Assembly (NCBI GenBank): GCA_039199225.1 | Contig: JBCCSZ010000110.1 | Coordinates: 1 to 22,095, forward strand | Reading direction: 5' to 3' | Length of the DNA stretch: 22,095 nucleotides | Source of the DNA: JBCCSZ01 sp039199225 | GTDB lineage: Bacteria; Bacteroidota; Bacteroidia; Chitinophagales; Saprospiraceae | Shown here: positions 8,673 through 15,018 of the stretch, piece by piece | Layout: every line of letters starts with the position of its first letter | Position numbering within the stretch: position 1 is the first letter of the stretch | Translations under genes and position numbers: made by a program | The notes under the pieces: generated by a model | What the model was told of the DNA's origin: nothing | Seen by the model: only the letters and a program-made list of their open reading frames with translations | Database searches by the model: none

Positions 8673-8702
8673 TTGAATTTCGACATTGGCTGGCTATCTT
8701 TG
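8673..8702 (+). promoter_or_regulatory. Bacteroidota-type promoter for the thymidylate-kinase-like gene
   Basis: A -33 TTG (8673-8675), a 19-bp spacer, and a -7 TATCTTTG (8695-8702) match the TTG-N19/20-TAnnTTTG consensus exactly. The expected transcription start falls within a few bases of the ATG at 8708, suggesting a leaderless or nearly leaderless mRNA. Confidence 0.65.
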
Positions 8703-8707
8703 CTGCC

Positions 8708-9766
8708 ATGAATGCAGAAATCACGCAGGAAGAATCGGCCTTTATTGTCATCGAAGGCTTGGACGGTTCTGGAAAAACCTCCGTCGGGCGGCTCCTGATG
8801 CAATATTTGGAAACGGCCTTTCCAGGTCGTATTAAGCTGACTTTCGAACCACACGATCCTTCTTGCGGCGGTCTGTACATTCGTCAAGTGTTGACAAAGC
8901 GGATCAAGCGTTTTTCTCATCGCACGCTCGCCTTATCTTTTGCGGCCAATCGCTTGGACCATTGCGATCGAGAGATCAATCCCTGGCTTGAAAAAGAGGG
9001 TTTACGGTTGTGTATTTCCGATCGTTATTACTTGTCTTCCCTTGTTTATCAGTCGGTTGAAAATCTGCCGATGGCGGCTGTTATGCAGTTGAATGAATTG
9101 GCTCGAAAGCCAGATTTGATTTTTTTTCTAAATGTGAGCAATGAGGTTTGTCTGCAAAGAATGCAGATTCGCAATCAGCCTGCTGAGCTTTTTGAGCAAA
9201 ACCTTTCGGAGACGCGCAATAAGTTTTACCAGGCCATTTCTTTTTTGGAAAAAGAGCAGGCAGCACAAATTGTAGAAATAGATGGCAATGGCACCTTGGC
9301 GCATACCCTATCTCAGATGCTAGCGATATTGTTTGAGCGTTGGCCAGCTTGGAAAAGCGATGAGCTGCCCAGCGTGGAAGCGTTTTTTGCAAATGGCTCC
9401 AAACAAGAGCCATCGAATAGGTGGCAAGAACCGCTGGCGGATTACTTCCGGAACTTGGGCTATAAAATTGTCGCCAGCAATGAAATACCCGAAGCTTTAC
9501 TTTACGATTTGCGGTTTGATTTGCCAGGAGGACTTTCCCAGCGCGGTTTGGGAATTTTGCTTCGCAATCCTCAAAGAATCGATGTACTGTTCAGTCGCTT
9601 GTTGAAAAAGGTAGAGCAGGTAGATTTTATTTTTCTCTTTTCTCCCGGCCCGGCCGAAGCGGTGAATCACTATTATGAGCGCGACATGCTCACTATTGGT
9701 ACGGAGCGAAAACTCTTTCCTACGGTCAAGATATTAACGCAAGAAGATTTGGTGTCGAGGCAGTAG
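8708..9766 (+). CDS. Thymidylate-kinase-like protein with novel C-terminal extension
   Basis: A 352-residue protein. Residues 10 to about 212 are a thymidylate kinase-like P-loop domain: IEGLDGSGKT (15-24), an FEPHDPS segment in place of the usual REPGG loop, AANRLDHCDREINPWL (79-94), and SDRYYLSSLVYQS (104-116) with the DRY motif. The lid region has Arg151 and Arg155 but is degenerate. Thymidylate kinases phosphorylate dTMP to dTDP and are usually about 200-215 residues long. Here about 135 further residues follow (from WQEPLADYFRNLGYKIV to the end) that I cannot assign to a family. The segment has mixed alpha/beta character and charged motifs such as YYERDMLTIGTERKLFP. It may be a paralogue with altered substrate rather than the essential Tmk. 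Start ATG 8708; no later start would keep the P-loop. It is monocistronic and divergent from the GH109 gene. Confidence 0.78.
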   Translation: MNAEITQEESAFIVIEGLDGSGKTSVGRLLMQYLETAFPGRIKLTFEPHDPSCGGLYIRQVLTKRIKRFSHRTLALSFAANRLDHCDREINPWLEKEGLRLCISDRYYLSSLVYQSVENLPMAAVMQLNELARKPDLIFFLNVSNEVCLQRMQIRNQPAELFEQNLSETRNKFYQAISFLEKEQAAQIVEIDGNGTLAHTLSQMLAILFERWPAWKSDELPSVEAFFANGSKQEPSNRWQEPLADYFRNLGYKIVASNEIPEALLYDLRFDLPGGLSQRGLGILLRNPQRIDVLFSRLLKKVEQVDFIFLFSPGPAEAVNHYYERDMLTIGTERKLFPTVKILTQEDLVSRQ

Positions 9767-9791
9767 GGCGATGGCCACTTCTAAGAAGGTT

Positions 9792-9826
9792 AAAAAAATC
9801 CTGCCCAGATACATAGCTGGACAGGA
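9792..9826 (-). terminator. Terminator of the head-GIN lipoprotein gene
   Basis: TCCTG (9799-9803) pairs with CAGGA (9822-9826). After one mismatch, CCAG (9805-9808) pairs with CTGG (9817-9820), with an 8-base loop. On the minus strand the stem is followed by seven T residues (9798-9792). It lies about 80 bases past the stop at 9903 and marks the end of the five-gene minus-strand block. Confidence 0.8.
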
Positions 9827-9902
9827 CGGATAACAAGACATCTCAGTTTTACTACTCTTTTTTATGGGCTGTTTACGACCTATCTAAGTGACACGAGAAC
9901 AT

Positions 9903-10646
9903 TTAGTTTGCGTCAATTAGGTCGCCAGAGCCGGTAATCTTTTCGTTAATGGTAGGGTTGCCTCTGTAGCGGACATCGCCAGAGCCAGTGATGTTGACAT
10001 CTAGAACGTTTTCGACTGTTACCTCAGCATTGCCAGAGCCTGTAATGCGAATGTCCCCTCGTTCGGCGTCCATATTGAAGGCGCGGAAATCGCCGGAGCC
10101 ATTGATGCGCAAATCAAATTCATTGCTTTTTCCTTCGATCTTGATGTCACCAGAGCCAGAAATTTTGGTATCCAATTCGTCGGCGTCTACTGCAAGGTCC
10201 ATATCGCCAGAGCCAGAGATGCGCAGTACAAGCTGGTCGGCATCTAAAGTATTCTCACTGAATACACTGCCGGAGCCTTCGATGGAAATATTTTTAATTT
10301 CTGGTAGTGTTACAAAGACCCTGATGTCTCTGTGGTTTTTTACGCAACCGTCAAACTCAATCTCCCAATTGTCATTGTCGATGTCGCGATCCAATTGGTT
10401 GATGATGTTTTGTTGCGCTTCGATTTCTACTTTTTGTGGAGAGCCTTGTCGTATGTATACATCTGCTCCAATTCTCAGCTTGATGCCTGTGAAGTCGCCA
10501 ATGGAAATTTCATCGGTGACAACTTCTCCTTTGCCAGATTCGCAATCAAACAAACCATCGTCGTCATCGTCTAAATCGAGGTTGCAGGCAGAAAATAGAA
10601 GTGTGCAAACTACAAGCAAAGAGCTTATCCATTTCAACTGATTCAT
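9903..10646 (-). CDS. Head-GIN (DUF2807) lipoprotein with GSGD repeats
   Basis: A 247-residue predicted lipoprotein: hydrophobic segment 6-20, lipobox FSAC with Cys21, then an aspartate run DLDDDDD. Residues about 40-247 are a DUF2807/head-GIN domain, a right-handed beta-helix-like fold once annotated as an autotransporter adhesin head. Seven GSG turns occur at residues 124, 145, 164, 183, 203, 221 and 239, spaced 18-21 residues, mostly as (I)xGSGD. Members are exposed envelope proteins of unknown function. The acidic +2 residues after Cys21 (NLDLDDDDD) resemble a Bacteroidota lipoprotein surface-export signal, which favours the outer leaflet. It lies 66 bp downstream of the barrel gene on the same strand and is the last gene before a terminator, so it is probably co-transcribed. 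Confidence 0.85.
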   Translation of the reverse strand: MNQLKWISSLLVVCTLLFSACNLDLDDDDDGLFDCESGKGEVVTDEISIGDFTGIKLRIGADVYIRQGSPQKVEIEAQQNIINQLDRDIDNDNWEIEFDGCVKNHRDIRVFVTLPEIKNISIEGSGSVFSENTLDADQLVLRISGSGDMDLAVDADELDTKISGSGDIKIEGKSNEFDLRINGSGDFRAFNMDAERGDIRITGSGNAEVTVENVLDVNITGSGDVRYRGNPTINEKITGSGDLIDAN

Positions 10647-10712
10647 TTTCGATCTTTTTTGTGAAAGAATTTTAAGAAGTCTTGTTTAAAGCTGGTTTTG
10701 GTATTGAGCTGA

Positions 10713-11324
10713 TTAGTTTTCGCGCCATTTATTCGAGTGGCGGTGCCAACTACCGAAGCCTCCGATCCGAAAAGTGATGCCGCCGATGAGCCCTCGGAAA
10801 TCGTCTTTGTTGACATCTGTGCTGGAAATGCCATCCACAAAGCGATAGCCAATCGTGGTACCTACTCGGAACCAGCGGAAGATGTTAACCTCCAGCCCCA
10901 GGTCCGGTGTTACGACAAAGACTCCATCGGAAGCCTCAAAGTCGTCATTGCTGTATCGGATGTTGATGGCACCCCAGCCGACTTTAAGGCTGGAATAGAG
11001 ATGGATTAATTTATGCGAGGGCGTTGTAAATCCGACCCAGAAGCCGCCATGCCCTAGGCTGAGTTCGAATTCATCGTCATTGAAAAGATCATCGATGTCG
11101 GAGCTGCCCATTCCATAGCCACCGATGAAAAAATTATCGATAATCAAGGCACCACCTCCTCCGACGGAACCGCCGATTTTGCTGCCGTCGCCGATGCCAA
11201 ATTCTACGATCGGCGCACCAAAGGCCCCAATGACGCGAGCGCGGTTGAAGAGGGTCTCGGTTTGTTGGGCATTCAGTGTTGTCAAGAGCATTAGACTGAG
11301 TACTAAAAAAATAAGATTTTTCAT
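10713..11324 (-). CDS. Small predicted outer-membrane beta-barrel protein
   Basis: A 203-residue protein with a clear signal peptide (MKNLIFLVLSLMLLTTLNAQ, cleavage near residue 19-20). The rest is glycine- and aromatic-rich beta structure: IGGSVGGGGALIIDNFFIGG, ELSLGHGGFWVGFT, LYSSLKVGWGAINIRYS, VTPDLGLEVNIFRWFRVG, and FRGLIGGITFRIG. The strand pattern fits a small barrel of about eight strands. I do not recognise a named family. The C-terminus ends in a basic, polar tail (WHRHSNKWREN) after the last strand rather than in the typical terminal aromatic. It lies 196 bp downstream of the STN-repeat gene and 66 bp upstream of the head-GIN gene, all on one strand. I saw no promoter in the 196-bp gap, which is consistent with read-through from the sigma locus but does not prove it. 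Confidence 0.7.
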   Translation of the reverse strand: MKNLIFLVLSLMLLTTLNAQQTETLFNRARVIGAFGAPIVEFGIGDGSKIGGSVGGGGALIIDNFFIGGYGMGSSDIDDLFNDDEFELSLGHGGFWVGFTTPSHKLIHLYSSLKVGWGAINIRYSNDDFEASDGVFVVTPDLGLEVNIFRWFRVGTTIGYRFVDGISSTDVNKDDFRGLIGGITFRIGGFGSWHRHSNKWREN

Positions 11325-11520
11325 TTTCGTTGATTTAATGTCTTTTATAGTATTAAGTAACTGGCTTGGTAAATTGCCATTTGAATCAAGTGTGCGTTTT
11401 TCGTTTTATTTTGAGCATAGGTATGGCTGCTGACCGATTGTGGAGTCAGTCCCATTTTTATCGTTTTAGCGTTGATTGATTATTCTTTACAGTGTCGTTT
11501 GAATCCTTGTTTTTTGGGTC

Positions 11521-13182
11521 TCAAAAACGAATGCCTGCCCGGAACCCTGGCCACATCGTGTAGCTTGTAAGGATGTTGCTAGAGTCTGATGGGTCTTCAA
11601 AATTGCTGACCGAATTGACAATTGTCCAATGCGGTATGCGAGAGCCAACCGTCGGCGTTTCCGGATCGCCGGTTTGAACCCGAGAGAACATCGTATTCAG
11701 GCTAGGGCCGAAAAAGATGCTGGTTCGTTTGCCGAGGTAAAAGTCAAATGTCAAGCGGAGCTGGCCAAGTAAGTTGAGTTTCTTTGTCCACCCTTCTCCT
11801 TCGTTGATGTGAAAGCCGACCAACTCCAGGTTCCACAGATGCTTTTTAGCCTTTCCCAGAGGCTTCGCCGTTCCGAAGCCGTAGCCAAGCCCCCAGCTCA
11901 TGCGCTCTGAAGAAACGCGGGTGTCGAGTGGCTCGGTCCAATTGAGGCCAAACTGAACGATGTTGTAAAAGGGCTTTGCCCCCAATTTGATGCCCAGTCC
12001 GACGTGGAATACATCACCGCCTGATAACTCGATTCGGTTGTAGCCGTTTTTGACCAGGCTGATTAAGCCGATGGGCGCACCTACGATTGAGTCGCAAATG
12101 TTGACAATGCCGAGTTGAAAGCCTTCCACCTGCTTGGCCCTGTTGAAGAGGAGGCTCGCCTGGCCGGTTTGCACATCATTGGCGATGTTGAAAACCGGGG
12201 CCATCTGCATTTTGGCATCCCCTTTATTGTAGTTGAACAAGCCACCAATCTGCAGGGCTGTTGCATCGCCATAGACGATGTTGCCACCTACTGTTCCTTG
12301 TAGGCCGGTGATGTCTCCGTTGGCAATATTCAGTAGACCGGATACCTGCACGGCGGTTGATCGGGTGCCAGTTTCGTTGTAGATGCCAGCCAGTTGGAAG
12401 CCGCCTGTGTAGCCATCGTTTCGATTGAAAATGCCTGCTAGTTGAGTACCGTAGACATTGCCACCGACTCGATTGGCCAGTCCTGCGACTTGAAAACCGT
12501 TGACATTGTTGGTGATGGTGTTGACCAATCCTCCTATTTCAAAGCCGTTGAGACCACCGTTGTGGCCCCAGAGAATATTTACCGAAAGCTGGTTGGTCAC
12601 TTCGCTGCTCTCTGGATAATTGGTTCCGATGAAGGAAGCCAACGTAATTTGACCGAAGGTCCGTTTACCGCCAGTTCGTCGAGCCAGTTTTGGTTTGACG
12701 GGTGTTTCAATGTAGGGCGTTTCCTCATCTTCTAGGACAGGCGTTTCCCATCCGTATTGTGGAACATCCTTTTCTCTCTGGACAATTTGAGGTTCAGCCT
12801 CTTTTGGCTCGTCCTTTTTTTTGCGCTTCGAAGGCACATTAGAGCCCAGGTCGCTTGGTTTTGTTTGTTTGGAGGGGTCTGTTCTCAGCACCAGTTGGTC
12901 ACCGATAACAGCGTATATGACTTTGGTTTCGATAAATAATTGATCCAGGGCTTTCCCCAGTGGTTTTTTGCGTACGCGGATGCTGACTTTCTGAGCAATT
13001 GGAATCAAATCCGGGCTGTATGAAAATTGCACATTGTAAGAGCGGCTAATATCATCCAGCACATCTCCCAAAGGTTTGTTTCGGTACTTAAGGGTTACGA
13101 CTTGATTGATATCAACTTGCTGGGCCGACAAAAAGATCGGCAAGACAAATAGCACAGCTATTAGGAAATGAGGGCGATTCAT
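11521..13182 (-). CDS. STN-domain protein with LA_2272-like surface repeats
   Basis: A 553-residue envelope protein. Signal peptide 1-20 (ending LSA). Residues about 28-100 are an STN domain (LKYRNKPLGDVLDDISRSYN, VRKKPLGKALDQLF), the module at the N-terminus of secretins and of TonB-dependent transducers that signals to FecR. Residues 101-170 are a Lys/Glu/Pro-rich linker. Residues about 200-370 hold repeats of the type GFQ(V/L)AG(L/I)xN spaced about 17-23 residues (GFEIGGLVN, GFQVAGLAN, GTQLAGIFN, GFQLAGIYN, AVQVSGLLN, ALQIGGLFN), like LA_2272-type surface repeats. The remainder is beta-rich, ending in AGIRF with a terminal Phe typical of outer-membrane barrels. No TonB plug domain is seen. 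The start is ATG 13182, 26 bp after the fecR stop; a TTG at 13215 would overlap fecR. Tight linkage suggests it is the signal receptor for the FecR protein. Confidence 0.78.
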   Translation of the reverse strand: MNRPHFLIAVLFVLPIFLSAQQVDINQVVTLKYRNKPLGDVLDDISRSYNVQFSYSPDLIPIAQKVSIRVRKKPLGKALDQLFIETKVIYAVIGDQLVLRTDPSKQTKPSDLGSNVPSKRKKKDEPKEAEPQIVQREKDVPQYGWETPVLEDEETPYIETPVKPKLARRTGGKRTFGQITLASFIGTNYPESSEVTNQLSVNILWGHNGGLNGFEIGGLVNTITNNVNGFQVAGLANRVGGNVYGTQLAGIFNRNDGYTGGFQLAGIYNETGTRSTAVQVSGLLNIANGDITGLQGTVGGNIVYGDATALQIGGLFNYNKGDAKMQMAPVFNIANDVQTGQASLLFNRAKQVEGFQLGIVNICDSIVGAPIGLISLVKNGYNRIELSGGDVFHVGLGIKLGAKPFYNIVQFGLNWTEPLDTRVSSERMSWGLGYGFGTAKPLGKAKKHLWNLELVGFHINEGEGWTKKLNLLGQLRLTFDFYLGKRTSIFFGPSLNTMFSRVQTGDPETPTVGSRIPHWTIVNSVSNFEDPSDSSNILTSYTMWPGFRAGIRF

Positions 13183-13208
13183 CTTTTGTAAACTAGTTAA
13201 GTTTTGGT

Positions 13209-14219
13209 TCAGCAACCTTCTCCGCTGAGAATGTACTGGTCTCCTTGCTCCTGCACATCGATGTAGAGCATGAATTTCAGTACTTCGAACATATTATCCA
13301 ACGAAGGATTATTGTAAGAGCCTCTGGCTCGACAGTTGAGTATTTTCCGATTGGCGACCTCGATGTCGATGTTGAAGTAGCGTTCCAAAGATTGAATGAC
13401 CTCCTCCATTGATGTATTGTCAAAGTCCAGCTTTTGGTTTTTCCAGGAAGTCGCGTTCGAGATTTTAGTCTCGACTTTTTCGACCTTTTCTTCTTTCTTT
13501 ACTAAGACAGCGGACTCGCCAGCTGGTATGAAGATAGGCTGAGACTTTTCTTCATTCTTCCCGAAAGAAACTTTTCCCGTTTCTACTGTCAACTCGATTT
13601 TATTTTCAGTCGGGTAAGCCCGAATGTTGAAAGAAGTTCCAAGTACTTTGGTTCGGGCTTCGCCGCTAACAATTTGAAAGGGGCGGTCTTCCATTCTGGT
13701 CACATCGAAAAAAGCTTCGCCCTCCATTTGAATGCTGCGTTCCTCGAAGGAGGCAGCGTAGCTGAGGCGGCTGTTTTCGTTTAGCCACACCCGGCTGCCG
13801 TCGGGTAGGACCAATTCGCGGGTTTCGGTAGCCTTGGTCTCAAAAACCAACTGTTGGGCAGGCGTACTACCGTTTTGATAGAGCCAATTGTATCCGATCA
13901 GTAATACGATGGCAGCAGCGGCGGCAATGCCTATCCACCATCGGTTGGGAGACAGTTGTCGGACAGGGGTCTCGTCAGCATCCTCTTGCTCGTCCCATCC
14001 TAATTTTTGCTCGACACTTCCCCAGGCTTCAGTGGCTTGGAAGGGTATTTCAGAATCCTGTTCCTCTGTCATCTTCCATACTCCAGTAATTTCTTCAAAG
14101 ACCTTTTGGTTTTCGGCATCAGCTTCCAGCCATGCGTCTAGGTCTTTCCTATCGGCATCCGAAAGTTCACCGGTTAAGTGCCGGCCCATTAAGTCATAAT
14201 ATTTGTCAAAGTTCTCCAT
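13209..14219 (-). CDS. FecR-family anti-sigma factor
   Basis: A 336-residue single-pass inner-membrane regulator. Residues 1-93 are cytoplasmic and acidic, predicted to bind the sigma factor. Residues 95-113 are the membrane segment (WWIGIAAAAAIVLLIGY). Residues about 122-215 are the periplasmic FecR domain (LVLPDGSRVWLNENSRLSY, GEAFFDVTR, FQIVSGEARTKVLGTSFNI, TVETGKVSF). Residues about 262-331 are a DUF4974 domain, itself STN-like (LDFDNTSMEEVIQSLERYFN). FecR proteins hold or activate an ECF sigma factor until an outer-membrane STN partner delivers a signal. It lies 108 bp after the sigma gene and 26 bp before the STN-repeat gene. Its leader holds a hairpin and two AT-rich palindromes. Confidence 0.93.
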   Translation of the reverse strand: MENFDKYYDLMGRHLTGELSDADRKDLDAWLEADAENQKVFEEITGVWKMTEEQDSEIPFQATEAWGSVEQKLGWDEQEDADETPVRQLSPNRWWIGIAAAAAIVLLIGYNWLYQNGSTPAQQLVFETKATETRELVLPDGSRVWLNENSRLSYAASFEERSIQMEGEAFFDVTRMEDRPFQIVSGEARTKVLGTSFNIRAYPTENKIELTVETGKVSFGKNEEKSQPIFIPAGESAVLVKKEEKVEKVETKISNATSWKNQKLDFDNTSMEEVIQSLERYFNIDIEVANRKILNCRARGSYNNPSLDNMFEVLKFMLYIDVQEQGDQYILSGEGC

Positions 14220-14235
14220 GAATGCCGGTTCTGCC

Positions 14236-14250
14236 TCTCTGACGCAGAGA
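14236..14250 (-). promoter_or_regulatory. Hairpin just upstream of the fecR-like start
   Basis: TCTCTG-acg-CAGAGA is a perfect 6-bp stem with a 3-base loop ending 17 bases before the ATG at 14219. No T-tract follows in the direction of transcription, so it is not a terminator. It could affect translation initiation of the anti-sigma factor. Confidence 0.35.
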
Positions 14251-14278
14251 TTTGGGTTGTACCCCTATGAGAAAATAA

Positions 14279-14323
14279 TTTTTTTGCAAAAAAAATCTCC
14301 AGCTGTTGGTTTTTGCAAAAAAC
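14279..14323. promoter_or_regulatory. Pair of TTTTTGCAAAAA palindromes between sigma and anti-sigma genes
   Basis: Two palindromes share the core TTTTTGCAAAAA: one centred at 14286/14287 within T7-GC-A8, and one centred at 14315/14316 inside GTTTTTGCAAAAAAC. Their centres are 29 bp apart. They lie between the sigma stop (14328) and the fecR ATG (14219). With no spacer in the middle they cannot form ordinary hairpins individually, so a DNA-binding site is more likely than an RNA structure. Confidence 0.45.
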
Positions 14324-14327
14324 AAAG

Positions 14328-14906
14328 TCACTGAAATAACCAAAACAACAGTATCCCACCACAATGCAGATCATCTTTCAACAGCTGGCGCAAGGTTTTG
14401 AGCGCCTTTCCCATTTGATTTTCGACCGTTTTGATGGAAATGCCCAGTTTTTCGGCAATTTCCCGGTAGGAAAGTTCTTCTTGCCGACTCAGTTGGAAAA
14501 CCATCCGACACTTGGGAGGAAGGCTGCTGACCGCCTGGTGGATGCGCTGCTGCAGTTCTTTGCCCGCCATGACGGTCTCAAGGCTATTGTCTTTGCCGCC
14601 GTGGATACTGGGGTTTAACTCCTCGGATTCGTAGCGTTTCTGCTTGCGGAGATAACTGATGCCTTCGTTGACGGCCATGCGCCTTAGATACGCCCCGATG
14701 GACGACTGTATATTCAATTGGTGGCGTTTCTCCCACAGCTTGATGAACACTTCCTGGCCGATGTCCTCTGCCTGCGCTCGGTCGGGTACCATCCGATAGA
14801 CCGCCTGGCATACCATATTATAGTGTTGGTGAAACAACTTCTGCAGGGCCTTGCGATCGTCTGCTTTGAGCCTGCTTAAAAAGTCGTATGGGGTTGGTTC
14901 AGACAT
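14328..14906 (-). CDS. ECF RNA polymerase sigma-70 factor
   Basis: A 192-residue ECF-type sigma factor of the Bacteroidota group that pairs with FecR. Region 2 spans about residues 20-90 (LFHQHYNMVCQAVYRMV, AEDIGQEVFIKLWEKR, with the -10 binding helix near IGAYLRRMAVNEGISYLRK). Region 4 spans about 125-178 (LPPKCRMVFQLSRQEELSY, then REIAEKLGISIKTVENQMGK, the -35 binding helix-turn-helix). The protein ends in a hydrophobic tail (GGILLFWLFQ) of a kind I recall from other members of this group. It is the first gene of the minus-strand block; the fecR-like gene follows after 108 bp. The start is ATG 14906, preceded by a candidate promoter at 14950-14980. Confidence 0.94.
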   Translation of the reverse strand: MSEPTPYDFLSRLKADDRKALQKLFHQHYNMVCQAVYRMVPDRAQAEDIGQEVFIKLWEKRHQLNIQSSIGAYLRRMAVNEGISYLRKQKRYESEELNPSIHGGKDNSLETVMAGKELQQRIHQAVSSLPPKCRMVFQLSRQEELSYREIAEKLGISIKTVENQMGKALKTLRQLLKDDLHCGGILLFWLFQ

Positions 14907-14949
14907 GGAATAGAAGTCCGAGAAATAAAAAATGGATTTATTCAGAAGA

Positions 14950-14980
14950 CAATGATAATGAAAATAAGAGGTTTTGTCAA
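14950..14980 (-). promoter_or_regulatory. Candidate promoter of the ECF sigma gene
   Basis: On the minus strand, a -33 TTG (14980-14978), a 20-bp spacer and a -7 TATCATTG (14957-14950) match TAnnTTTG at all but one position. Transcription would start about 38 bases before the sigma ATG. Confidence 0.4.
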
Positions 14981-15018
14981 TTTAGCTCCTGTTGCATTAC
15001 AGCGGGTGGCCGAACTTG

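Noticed and set aside
9988..10641. Long open frame on the plus strand opposite the head-GIN gene
   Set aside because: It mirrors the GSGD repeats as repeated SPEPE-like segments, a by-product of periodic coding on the other strand. The minus-strand protein has a signal peptide, lipobox and family match.
14279..14323. Reading the TTTTTGCAAAAA palindromes as a terminator of the sigma gene
   Set aside because: Each palindrome has no loop, and no GC-rich stem followed by a T-run is present on the minus strand. Read-through into the fecR-like gene is more likely.
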